From positions 1 to 21,912 of the forward strand of contig DATMZG010000031.1 in NCBI GenBank assembly GCA_035560415.1: DNA of 21,912 nt. Direction: 5' to 3'. The notes under the pieces were generated by a model, which was not told the DNA's origin, ran no database searches, and saw nothing but the letters and a program-made list of their open reading frames with translations. Each line of letters starts with the position of its first letter. Position 1 is the stretch's first letter. Both the position numbers and the translations under genes were made by a program. Source of the stretch: DATMXT01 sp035560415 (GTDB lineage Bacteria; Bacillota; Clostridia; Oscillospirales; Feifaniaceae). Shown here in pieces: positions 6,921 through 13,469 of this stretch.

Positions 6921-8147
6921 ATGAAAAAACTCATCAAGTGCGGAAAACTCTTCAATTCGCAGGACGGCACAATTTCGGAGAAGATGGCGGTGCTGGTGGA
7001 CGGCGCCCGAATTGAGTCGGTCACCCCCCTCTCGGCCTGGGCGGGCAAGCCCACCGAGGGGCTTGAGGTCATCGACCTGTCCGCCATGTTCGTCTCCCCC
7101 GGCCTCATTGACGCCCACATGCACCTGGCCGGCAACGGCGAGACCGACGGCGAGCTCGACGAGGTGCTGCGCACGGTCGGCGGGTGCGCCATCAAGGCGC
7201 TGGCCCACGTTCAGGAGGACCTGCTGGGCGGCTTTACAAGCGTGCGGGCGCTCGGCGACATGGGGTACATCGACGTCGCGCTGCGCCGCGAAATCGACGC
7301 CGGCACGGTCTGGGGCCCGCGCATCATGGCGTCCGGCCCCTGCATCGGCTCGACCGGCGGCCATGCCGACGGCCACTTCAGTCCCTATGTCGAGGTCGCC
7401 ATTTCGGGCGGGCTCATTGCCGACGGGCCGAATGAGGTCCGCAAGGCCGCCCGCACCGTCTTAAAGCACGGGGCCGACCTCATCAAATTCATGTCGACGG
7501 GCGGCGTCATGTCGAGGGGCACGACGGTCGGGGCCCAGCAGCTCACCTATGAGGAAATTCGGGCCATCGTCGAGGTGGCCGAGATGTACGGCGTCACGAC
7601 CGCCACCCACGCCCACGGCACAAACGGCATCAAGGCGGCCACCCGCGCCGGCGTCACCTCGGTCGAGCACGGCATGATGCTCGACCCCGAGGCCGTCGAC
7701 CTCATGCTGGAGCACGGTACATACCTCGTGCCGACCATCATCGCCGCCAACAACATCATTGAAAACGGCGTTGCGGCCGGCATCCCCGCCTTCATGGTCG
7801 ACAAGGCCAAGCAGGTCTTCGAGCGCCACGAGTGGGGTTTTCGGCGCTGCATGGAGATGGGGGTCAGGATTTGCTTTGGAACCGACACCTCCACCCCCTT
7901 CAACTATCACGGCGAGCAGGCCTACGAGTTCCAGCTCATGGAGAAGTTCGGCATGTCGCCCATAAAGGCCCTCATCGCCGCCACCCGCACCAATGCCCAG
8001 ATGATGCGCAAGTGGAATGAAGTCGGCTCGGTCGAGGCCGGAAAGTTCGCCGACATCATCGCATTTGCGGCCGACCCCACAAAGGACGCCAAGGAGTTCA
8101 TGAACTGCGCTTTCGTCATGAAGGGCGGCGTCGTCTACAAGAGCTGA
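6921..8147 (+). CDS. Metal-dependent amidohydrolase (imidazolonepropionase / prolidase-like)
   Basis: The 408-residue enzyme belongs to the amidohydrolase superfamily. It has an N-terminal beta-sandwich strand region, then metal ligands His66 and His68 (DAHMHLAG), GGHADGHFSP at about 146-155, the likely carboxylated lysine Lys189 in LIKFMSTGG, His230 in ATHAHG, His250 in SVEHG, and Asp322 in CFGTDTSTPF. All expected ligands are present, so it should be an active binuclear hydrolase. Relatives with the HADGH sequence include dipeptidases that cleave Xaa-Pro or Xaa-Arg/Lys, but the substrate is not certain. ATG at 6921 is preceded by GGGAGGAAG. It is followed by a strong terminator and appears to end this transcription unit. 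Confidence 0.88.
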   Translation: MKKLIKCGKLFNSQDGTISEKMAVLVDGARIESVTPLSAWAGKPTEGLEVIDLSAMFVSPGLIDAHMHLAGNGETDGELDEVLRTVGGCAIKALAHVQEDLLGGFTSVRALGDMGYIDVALRREIDAGTVWGPRIMASGPCIGSTGGHADGHFSPYVEVAISGGLIADGPNEVRKAARTVLKHGADLIKFMSTGGVMSRGTTVGAQQLTYEEIRAIVEVAEMYGVTTATHAHGTNGIKAATRAGVTSVEHGMMLDPEAVDLMLEHGTYLVPTIIAANNIIENGVAAGIPAFMVDKAKQVFERHEWGFRRCMEMGVRICFGTDTSTPFNYHGEQAYEFQLMEKFGMSPIKALIAATRTNAQMMRKWNEVGSVEAGKFADIIAFAADPTKDAKEFMNCAFVMKGGVVYKS

Positions 8148-8161
8148 AAAAGCTTTATGCA

Positions 8162-8192
8162 CCCCGCGGGCGCTCGCCCGCGGGGCGCTTTT
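8162..8192 (+). terminator. Rho-independent terminator after the amidohydrolase gene
   Basis: A 10-bp GC stem (CCCCGCGGGC at 8162-8171 with its complement at 8176-8185, loop GCTC) is followed by GCGCTTTT. It lies 15 nt past the amidohydrolase stop codon. Confidence 0.8.
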
Positions 8193-8287
8193 CTCTCGGG
8201 TGGAACTTTTTCGGATGCCGCAGGACAAATACAGCAAAAGGGATTTTTTTCCTGAGCAAGGCTCAACCGGAGGAAGGGTGGCGAAAT

Positions 8288-8773
8288 ATGGAGAATGATA
8301 AGTGTGCAGGCCGCGCCTTTTTTGTCTGCGCAGCCCTGCTGATGCTGGCCTGCTTGATCAAATGGTTGTATCTCGACAGGGAGATTCTTGCGCTTTCGCA
8401 GACATTTCAAATTGAACCCGGGCTTCTCTTTGCCAGTCGCACGGCCCGGCTGACCATTCTGCTATGCGCTTTTTTGCTGCCTCCCCTTGCTGTGAAAGCG
8501 GCGTTTCACCCGCCGCGGTGGGTAATATGGCTGCTTGCTGCCATGGGGGTGGGTTTTGACCTGTGGTACATTCTGGCCTATGCGAGTGGAACAGGGTTAA
8601 TACCGCAAATGGAATTTCTCGTCCAAACATGGACATTTTTGTACTACACTGATAAGAACATGCTCTATATCGTCCTGCCGCAGCTCCCCATCGCCCTCGC
8701 CGTTGCTATGGGTGGTCGGCGGGAAAAAGCGCCCGAGCCACCGGCGCCGCAGCCGCCGGAATCACCGTCATAA
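8288..8773 (+). CDS. Hypothetical membrane protein, about four spans
   Basis: I do not recognise this 161-residue protein. It has hydrophobic spans at about residues 10-28, 52-70, 77-97 and 122-141. A YFL-rich loop precedes the last span, and the tail is a proline-rich cytosolic sequence (EKAPEPPAPQPPESPS). The ATG has GGAGGAAGG about 10 nt upstream, supporting translation. It starts a pair with the following gene (73-nt gap, same strand) and is bounded on the left by the amidohydrolase terminator. Composition is somewhat AT-richer than the conserved genes around it, hinting at lineage-specific sequence. No enzymatic motif is visible. Confidence 0.65.
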   Translation: MENDKCAGRAFFVCAALLMLACLIKWLYLDREILALSQTFQIEPGLLFASRTARLTILLCAFLLPPLAVKAAFHPPRWVIWLLAAMGVGFDLWYILAYASGTGLIPQMEFLVQTWTFLYYTDKNMLYIVLPQLPIALAVAMGGRREKAPEPPAPQPPESPS

Positions 8774-8845
8774 GCCATATATAACTTTAAAATTCACACA
8801 TTCATACCAAAATATCTCCATTTCAGTAATGCGGGGGGCCACATC

Positions 8846-9994
8846 ATGAACCAAGCGCCAAACAATATGCCAAGCGACATGCCGAACAAAGTGCCAAGCG
8901 AAACGTCTGGCAAAGCCCCGGTTTCGCCTCGCCCAAACAATGGATGCGGGGTTGGATGTCTGTCGGTTTTTGCGATTATGATGGTATTTGTTATCACTTT
9001 TATGAACGGCATGACCGATAAAGGCGGAAGGTACCCGCCCCTTGCAGACCCCGAAATTATGCACGGCGAGTTCCCGTTTCAGCTCGAATACGAGATTGAC
9101 GGGGAAATAAAGGTCATTGAAGACACTGTGATATTTGATTACGACGGTTGGAAAGAAGGCGTGGGGGAAAACGTCCGAGTGTGGAAGAGCACCTATGCCA
9201 GCGGGGCCGAGCGAATTGTTTTGCTGGAAGTGGAAAACCCTGTCGATATGGGAAGGGACGCGCAAATTACAAAGCAACTGGTCTGTTACTCGACCGGACG
9301 TGGGTCGTACTACATGGAAGGCCCGCATGGTGAAAAGTATTACAAGGGACGTTATGCATATATCTATTCTGAATACGAAGACGGGTCCAAGCAAGAAAAG
9401 GAATGTCACATCCCGCAACTATATGAGGACTTCAAAATTACCATCGTCAGCCTGGAGACGCCGCCGGGCAATAGTGCTACAGAGCAAACGCAGCAAGACA
9501 AGGAATATCTGAATGAGATTTATCAAAAGTATGTATGGCCGCTGAATGCGAACAGCGGTATTGCAGCGGGACCTTGGGCAACGCCGTCCGATATAGATCC
9601 CAATTCATTGGTGGACTTCTGCTCGTTTAATGACTTATTGAATACAAGCGGAGAAAGTGGCACAAAACAAATTTTCTTTGTACCCGCCGAGGAGGTTGAA
9701 GCCGCGCTGTTGAAGTACTTTGACGGGATATCGCCGGAGTATCTGCGCACTTCGCGATATTATGAGTTTGACGAAATTCCCGCCTGGGACTATACAAATC
9801 AATATTATATGCCGCAGGGCGGCGGCGGCGGCTTGACGAAGGCGCTCAAGGTCGAGGAGGACGGCGATATCCTGCGCATTGTCGTGGGATACTATTATGG
9901 AGATGATACGGTCAACCCGATAGACACCTTTTTACTGTCGGTACGTTTGGAAGAAGATGGGTTCAAATATCTGTCCTACGAGACATATCCATAG
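8846..9994 (+). CDS. Hypothetical membrane-anchored protein with extracytoplasmic domain
   Basis: I do not recognise this 382-residue protein. Residues 1-32 are polar and rich in Asn, Pro, Met and Ser, with a short degenerate repeat (NMPSDMPNKVPSE). Then comes CGVGC and a single membrane span at about 36-54. The rest, about 325 residues, is hydrophilic and strand-rich, so it is probably outside the cell with the N terminus inside. Two parts can be guessed: about 60-210, rich in acidic and aromatic residues, and about 220-382 (YVWPLNANSGIAAGPW onward) with GQGGGGG-like glycine and repeated YYY/YYGDD stretches. The ribosome site (GGGG near 8831) is weak. Composition is AT-richer than its neighbours. 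It may work with the preceding membrane protein; function is unknown. Confidence 0.65.
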   Translation: MNQAPNNMPSDMPNKVPSETSGKAPVSPRPNNGCGVGCLSVFAIMMVFVITFMNGMTDKGGRYPPLADPEIMHGEFPFQLEYEIDGEIKVIEDTVIFDYDGWKEGVGENVRVWKSTYASGAERIVLLEVENPVDMGRDAQITKQLVCYSTGRGSYYMEGPHGEKYYKGRYAYIYSEYEDGSKQEKECHIPQLYEDFKITIVSLETPPGNSATEQTQQDKEYLNEIYQKYVWPLNANSGIAAGPWATPSDIDPNSLVDFCSFNDLLNTSGESGTKQIFFVPAEEVEAALLKYFDGISPEYLRTSRYYEFDEIPAWDYTNQYYMPQGGGGGLTKALKVEEDGDILRIVVGYYYGDDTVNPIDTFLLSVRLEEDGFKYLSYETYP

Positions 9995-10038
9995 AGCGAA
10001 TCTATGTAACAGCCGCTCACCCGCGCCCTTTTTCGCAC

Positions 10039-10067
10039 TTGACAAGCCTATCCATATCGGATATAAT
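10039..10067 (+). promoter_or_regulatory. Strong promoter of rpsF-ssb-rpsR
   Basis: Consensus TTGACA (10039-10044) and TATAAT (10062-10067) are separated by 17 bp, with transcription expected near 10074. The near-perfect match suits a ribosomal-protein operon. Confidence 0.88.
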
Positions 10068-10071
10068 CTAT

Positions 10072-10138
10072 TAGCTATGGGAAAACCATAGCTATCCTTG
10101 CCCGCCGGCAACGACGGGCCATATGTCCATAAGGAGGT
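10072..10138 (+). promoter_or_regulatory. Candidate S6:S18 autoregulatory leader of rpsF
   Basis: Two hairpins stand before the start codon. A 9-bp stem (10072-10080 with 10086-10094, loop GAAAA) begins at or just before the predicted transcription start. A second stem, GCCCG (10100-10104) with CGGGC (10115-10119), follows directly before the AAGGAGGT ribosome site. The second stem holds CCG/CGG elements. Known S6:S18 leaders present a bulged CCG to the protein pair, copying their 16S rRNA site. Position and content fit, but I could not run a covariance search. Confidence 0.5.
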
Positions 10139-10147
10139 GCAACACGC

Positions 10148-10435
10148 ATGACAAACAAGTACGAGACCATCTTCATTGTCAACACCGGTCTTGGCGAGGA
10201 GGGCATCAAGGAGCTCGTAGAGAAGTTCTCCGCCCTGATTGCCGAGAACGGCACTGTTGAGAGCGTCGAAGACTGGGGCAAGCGCGTCCTGGCTTACGAG
10301 ATCAACGACATGAAGGAGGGCTACTACACCCTCATCAATTTTGAGGCAGCGCCCGAGTTCCCGGCCGAGCTCGACCGTATCTTCAAGATTACGGAAGGCG
10401 TTATCCGCTCCATCATTGTCCGCAAGGGCGAATAA
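10148..10435 (+). CDS. rpsF: 30S ribosomal protein S6
   Basis: The 95-residue protein matches S6 throughout: YETIFIVNTGL at the start, a helical segment, then WGKRVLAYEINDMKEGYYTLINFEA and DRIFKITEGVIRSIIVRK. S6 binds the central domain of 16S rRNA as a pair with S18, which is encoded two genes downstream. ATG at 10148 is preceded by AAGGAGGT at 10131-10138. Length is normal for Gram-positive S6, which lacks the acidic tail of enterobacterial forms. It is the first gene of the classic rpsF-ssb-rpsR operon. Confidence 0.97.
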   Translation: MTNKYETIFIVNTGLGEEGIKELVEKFSALIAENGTVESVEDWGKRVLAYEINDMKEGYYTLINFEAAPEFPAELDRIFKITEGVIRSIIVRKGE

Positions 10436-10445
10436 GGGGGACGAG

Positions 10446-10883
10446 ATGAACAAGGTTATCCTGATGGGCCGCCTCACGGACAATCCCGTGGTCCGGCAGA
10501 CTCAGAGCGGCGTTTCGGTCGCCAGCTTCACACTGGCCGTCAACCGGCCCTTTGTCAAGCAAGGCGAGGAGCGCAAGGCCGATTTCATCGACATCGTCAC
10601 CTGGCGGTCGACGGCGGATTTCGTCGGCAAGTATTTCGTGAAGGGGCAGCAGGTCGCGGTCTGCGGTGCCTTGCAAATGCGGGACTGGGTCGACAAGGAG
10701 GGCAAAAAGCGCCGCTCCTTCGAAGTGGTTGCGGACGAGGTCTTTTTTGCCGACTCCAAGCGCGACGGCGCGCCTGCGCGCCGCGAGGAGGGCGCCGCTG
10801 CCGCCGGCTATCAGGCGCCGAGCTACGCCGCGCCCGAGGCCCGCTTTGAGGCCATCACCGAGGACGACGGTCTGCCCTTTTAA
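10446..10883 (+). CDS. ssb: Single-stranded DNA-binding protein
   Basis: The 145-residue Ssb begins with an OB fold of about 105 residues (MNKVILMGRLTDNPVVRQTQ, FTLAVNRPF, FIDIVTWRSTADFVGKYFVKGQQVAV, RRSFEVVADEVFF). A short alanine- and proline-containing linker follows, then the acidic tip EDDGLPF, the docking site for replication and repair partners. It coats single-stranded DNA as a tetramer. ATG at 10446 follows rpsF by 10 nt, with AGGGGG as ribosome site. The last 16 coding and stop-region bases are copied immediately downstream (see the repeat). Confidence 0.96.
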   Translation: MNKVILMGRLTDNPVVRQTQSGVSVASFTLAVNRPFVKQGEERKADFIDIVTWRSTADFVGKYFVKGQQVAVCGALQMRDWVDKEGKKRRSFEVVADEVFFADSKRDGAPARREEGAAAAGYQAPSYAAPEARFEAITEDDGLPF

Positions 10884-10901
10884 CGGACGGTCTGCCCTTT
10901 T
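10866..10901 (+). repeat. Direct repeat duplicating the ssb 3' end
   Basis: GACGGTCTGCCCTTTT occurs at 10866-10881 and again at 10886-10901, a 20-bp offset. The first copy encodes the D-G-L-P-F tip of Ssb plus the first base of the stop codon. The second lies in the ssb-rpsR spacer, out of frame. It looks like a small local duplication. Confidence 0.85.
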
Positions 10902-10931
10902 TACCAATCTCAAAATTCGGGAGGGAAATCC

Positions 10932-11177
10932 ATGAATAAAAACGAAAAGGTCGTCGCTCGCGGCCGGCGCGCAAAGCGCAAGGTCTGCTCTTTTTGCGTC
11001 GACAAAGTCGATCACATCGACTATAAGGACGTCGCCCGCGTCCGCCGGTACCTGTCGGAGCGCGGCAAGATTCTGCCCCGGCGCATCACCGGCACCTGCG
11101 CCAAGCATCAGCGCCAGCTGACCATCGCCATCAAGCGGGCCCGCCACATTGCGCTGCTGCCCTTCAGCGGCGACTGA
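10932..11177 (+). CDS. rpsR: 30S ribosomal protein S18, cysteine-containing form
   Basis: The 81-residue S18 is recognised by IDYKDVARVRRYLSERGKILPRRITGTCAKHQRQLTIAIKRARHIALLPF. It keeps Cys19 and Cys22 (CSFC) and Cys56 with His59 (TCAKH), the pattern of the zinc-binding C+ form found in many Gram-positive bacteria. Its zinc need contrasts with the cysteine-free paralogues made under zinc limitation. GGAGGG lies before the ATG. It is the third gene of the operon and the partner of S6. Confidence 0.97.
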   Translation: MNKNEKVVARGRRAKRKVCSFCVDKVDHIDYKDVARVRRYLSERGKILPRRITGTCAKHQRQLTIAIKRARHIALLPFSGD

Positions 11178-11213
11178 TACGACCCGTCACACTAACCGTA
11201 CGGAGGAAAACGC

Positions 11214-11582
11214 ATGGAGCTCACAGTTGGAATTAAAAACACCGAGAAGGAAATTGTGACGGCCGACAAGACGGCCAAGCACGTCGGCAGCGGCACTGCC
11301 GGCGTCTACTCCACCCCCTCCATGATCGCCTTTATGGAGGGCGTATCGATGCACGCGGTGGCCCCCTATCTGGCCGAAAACCAGACGACGGTCGGCACCG
11401 CGGTCAACATCAGGCACCTTGCCGCGACCCCCGAGGGCGACCCCGTCTGGTGCGACGCAGAGGTCATTGAAATTGACCGCCGCCGCATCACCTTTGCCGT
11501 GCGGGTCTACAACGCCGAGGGCAAGACTGTCGGCGAGGGGACCCACGACCGGTTTGTCGTCAATACCGACAAGTTCAAATAA
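11214..11582 (+). CDS. Hot-dog-fold thioesterase, fluoroacetyl-CoA thioesterase (FlK)-like
   Basis: The 122-residue protein matches the FlK-like branch of hot-dog thioesterases: VGSGTAGVYSTPSMIAFMEGVSMHAVAPYL, then TVGTAVNIRHLAATPEGDPVWCDAEVIEIDRRRITFAV and a final GEGTHDRFVV strand. Thr34, Glu42 and His68 have exactly the spacing of the catalytic Thr42, Glu50 and His76 of FlK, so hydrolysis of a small acyl-CoA is likely. A fluoroacetate role should not be assumed, since this family is widespread. ATG is preceded by GGAGG. It follows rpsR by 36 nt and may be read through from the ribosomal promoter. Confidence 0.85.
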   Translation: MELTVGIKNTEKEIVTADKTAKHVGSGTAGVYSTPSMIAFMEGVSMHAVAPYLAENQTTVGTAVNIRHLAATPEGDPVWCDAEVIEIDRRRITFAVRVYNAEGKTVGEGTHDRFVVNTDKFK

Positions 11583-11644
11583 GACGCTGCCCCGGGCTAT
11601 GGGCGGTCATCGCATGGATAAAGAGCTTTTTAGCTTGTTGTCGC

Positions 11645-11678
11645 AGGGCAGCCGCCGTAAGGCGGCTGCCCTTTATAT
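11645..11678 (+). terminator. Rho-independent terminator after the thioesterase gene
   Basis: A 12-bp stem (11645-11656 with 11661-11672, loop GTAA) is followed by TTATAT. It ends the rpsF-ssb-rpsR-thioesterase unit. Confidence 0.75.
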
Positions 11679-11707
11679 GATATGACCGCCGTAAGGCGGC
11701 TGCCCTT
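11652..11707 (+). repeat. 22-bp direct repeat covering the terminator's inner and 3' half
   Basis: The 22 bases at 11652-11673 recur exactly at 11686-11707, an offset of 34 bp. The repeat carries part of the 5' arm, the loop and the whole 3' arm of the terminator. As a result the second 3' arm could compete for the single full 5' arm. It ends 31 nt before the next gene's start. Confidence 0.85.
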
Positions 11708-11737
11708 GCGAATATAATGGTTTCGGAGGTGAGGTGC

Positions 11738-12082
11738 GTGAGCCTGTATAAGACCGTCAACATCGAGGAGGGCATGCCCCTCGTCGACGCCGCCATGCGC
11801 CGCGCGACCTTTGAGGTCAACCAGGCCAAACGCGGCGGCTATGCCGCCCTAAAAATCATTCACGGCTACGGCTCCTCCGGCACGGGCGGGCGCATCCGCA
11901 CTGAGCTTCAGCACCTGCTCGCCCGCATGAAAAACCGCCGGGAAATCCGCCTCTTTGTGCCGGGGGAGCGCTTTGACATCTTTGACCCCGACACCCAGGC
12001 GCTGCTTGTCGCCTGCCGGGAAATCTCGGCCGACCGGGACTTAAACCGCCACAACAACGGCATCACGGTGGTGCTGCTATGA
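11738..12082 (+). CDS. Smr (MutS2 C-terminal)-like domain protein
   Basis: The 114-residue protein contains the second half of an Smr domain: AMRRATFEVNQAKRGGYAALKIIHGYGSSGTGGRIRTELQHLLARM. The HGYGSSGTG loop corresponds to the family HGxGxG. The usual N-terminal LDLHG motif is replaced by VNIEEG, so nuclease activity is doubtful. The tail (EIRLFVPGERFDIFDPDTQALLVACREISADRDLNRHNNGITVVLL) is unlike MutS2. The GTG at 11738 has GGAGGTG 6 nt upstream; the ATG at 11717 lies before that site and is less likely. Its stop overlaps the cca start (ATGA), so the two are translationally coupled. Confidence 0.75.
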   Translation: MSLYKTVNIEEGMPLVDAAMRRATFEVNQAKRGGYAALKIIHGYGSSGTGGRIRTELQHLLARMKNRREIRLFVPGERFDIFDPDTQALLVACREISADRDLNRHNNGITVVLL

Positions 12083-13455
12083 CAAAAGACGACAACCGCC
12101 CGCTGACCCCTTTTCCGCCCGCAGCACAGGGCGGCTTTGCCATGCCCTTTGAGACGCCGCTCGGGGCCGCCGTCATCGCGGCCCTCGCCCCCTACAAGAC
12201 TTATTACGTCGGCGGCTGTGTGCGGGATGCCCTGCTGGGACTGCCCACCGCCCCGGAGCTCGACATGGCGACCGCGGCGCCGCCGGAGGAGGCCGCAAAG
12301 CGGCTTGCCGCGCTCGGCGGCCAGCTGCTGCCGGGAGGGCTTGGCGCCGTCCGGGTCGAGGGGGAGAGCGGCAGAATTGAGCTGACCTCCATGCGCACCG
12401 AGGGCCCCTATGCCGACCGCCGCCACCCCGACTGGGTGGAGTTTGTCGCAGACCCAAGGCTCGACGCCTGCCGCCGCGACTTTACGGCGGGGGCCGTCTA
12501 CTGGGGCTCCGAAGAGGGCCTGCTCGACCCCGTGGGCGGGGTCGCCGACATCAGGGCAGGCCTGCTGCGCACCGTCGGCAAGCCGGAGAACAGGTTTGAT
12601 GAGGACCCGCTGCGCATGCTGCGGGGTCTGCGCTTTGCCGCACGGTTTGGCTTTGCGGTTGAGGGCGCCACGGCCGACGCCATGCGGCGCATGGCGCCCT
12701 TGCTCGGCTTTGTGTCGGGGGAGCGGGCCCTCCCCGAGCTCTACGGCATGCTGAAGGGCGACCACATCGAGGCGGTGCTCATGGAATATGGCGACGTGCT
12801 CTCAGCCCTTGTCCCCGAAATCCGCCCGGCCTTGCGCTGCCCGCAAAAGAGCCGCTTCCACTGCTACGGGGTCTGGGAGCACACGGCAAAGGCCGTCGCC
12901 GTCTCCCCGCCCGACCCGCTGCTGCGCCTGGCCCTGCTGCTGCACGACCTTGGAAAACCGTGCTGCCGCAGGCGCGACGCCGCCGGAAACGACCATTTCC
13001 AGGGCCACATGCGGGAGGGCGCCGCCATTGCGAGGCGCACGGCCGAACGCCTCTCGCTGCCCAAGGAGCAGGCCCGGGAGCTCGAGACGCTGGTGTCGCT
13101 GCACGACGACCGCATCCGCCGCCGGGTGCCGGACGTCGCCCGGCTGCTCGGCCAGATGGGGGAGACCGCCACCCGCCGGCTCATTGAGCTGCGGGCCGCC
13201 GACAACGCGGCCAAGGCCCCTGCCGTCAGGGAGCCGTCCCGCCGGGAGGAGATGCACGCCCTCGTCGACGAGATCCTCCGAAGCGGCCTGCCGCTGACCC
13301 GGAAAGACCTCGCCGTGACGGGGAGCAGCGTCCCGGCCGAGGGGCCGATGGTGGGCGCAGCCCTCGACCAGCTGCTTGAAGCCATCTGGAACGGGGAGAT
13401 AAAAAACGAGCGCGAAGCGCTGCTCCGACACCTGCAAGAAATGTATGATTATTGA
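12079..13455 (+). CDS. cca: CCA tRNA nucleotidyltransferase with HD domain
   Basis: The 458-residue enzyme adds or repairs the 3' CCA of tRNA. A class II head is clear: YVGGCVRDALLGL (about 43-55), ELDMAT (60-65), LTSMRTEGPYADRRHPDWVEFV (about 102-123), RRDFTAGAVYW (132-142), and the nucleotide-recognition helix region EDPLRMLRGLRFAARFGF (175-192). An HD-type region follows, with His268, His289-Asp290 and His310. The active-site Asp-x-Asp is Glu60-Leu-Asp62 here, and the usual RRDFTINA has Gly for Asn. The first 20 residues are extra, so the ATG near 12142 is an alternative start. It overlaps the smr gene by 4 nt and precedes tsaD by 14 nt. Confidence 0.93.
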   Translation: MTKDDNRPLTPFPPAAQGGFAMPFETPLGAAVIAALAPYKTYYVGGCVRDALLGLPTAPELDMATAAPPEEAAKRLAALGGQLLPGGLGAVRVEGESGRIELTSMRTEGPYADRRHPDWVEFVADPRLDACRRDFTAGAVYWGSEEGLLDPVGGVADIRAGLLRTVGKPENRFDEDPLRMLRGLRFAARFGFAVEGATADAMRRMAPLLGFVSGERALPELYGMLKGDHIEAVLMEYGDVLSALVPEIRPALRCPQKSRFHCYGVWEHTAKAVAVSPPDPLLRLALLLHDLGKPCCRRRDAAGNDHFQGHMREGAAIARRTAERLSLPKEQARELETLVSLHDDRIRRRVPDVARLLGQMGETATRRLIELRAADNAAKAPAVREPSRREEMHALVDEILRSGLPLTRKDLAVTGSSVPAEGPMVGAALDQLLEAIWNGEIKNEREALLRHLQEMYDY

Positions 13456-13469
13456 GGTACGGTATATTT

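Noticed and set aside
11614..11685. A 23-codon frame (MDKELFSLLSQGSRRKAA...) running through the terminator as a leader peptide
   Set aside because: No good ribosome site, and the frame crosses a terminator. Attenuation by it is conceivable, but nothing marks it as a regulatory codon run.
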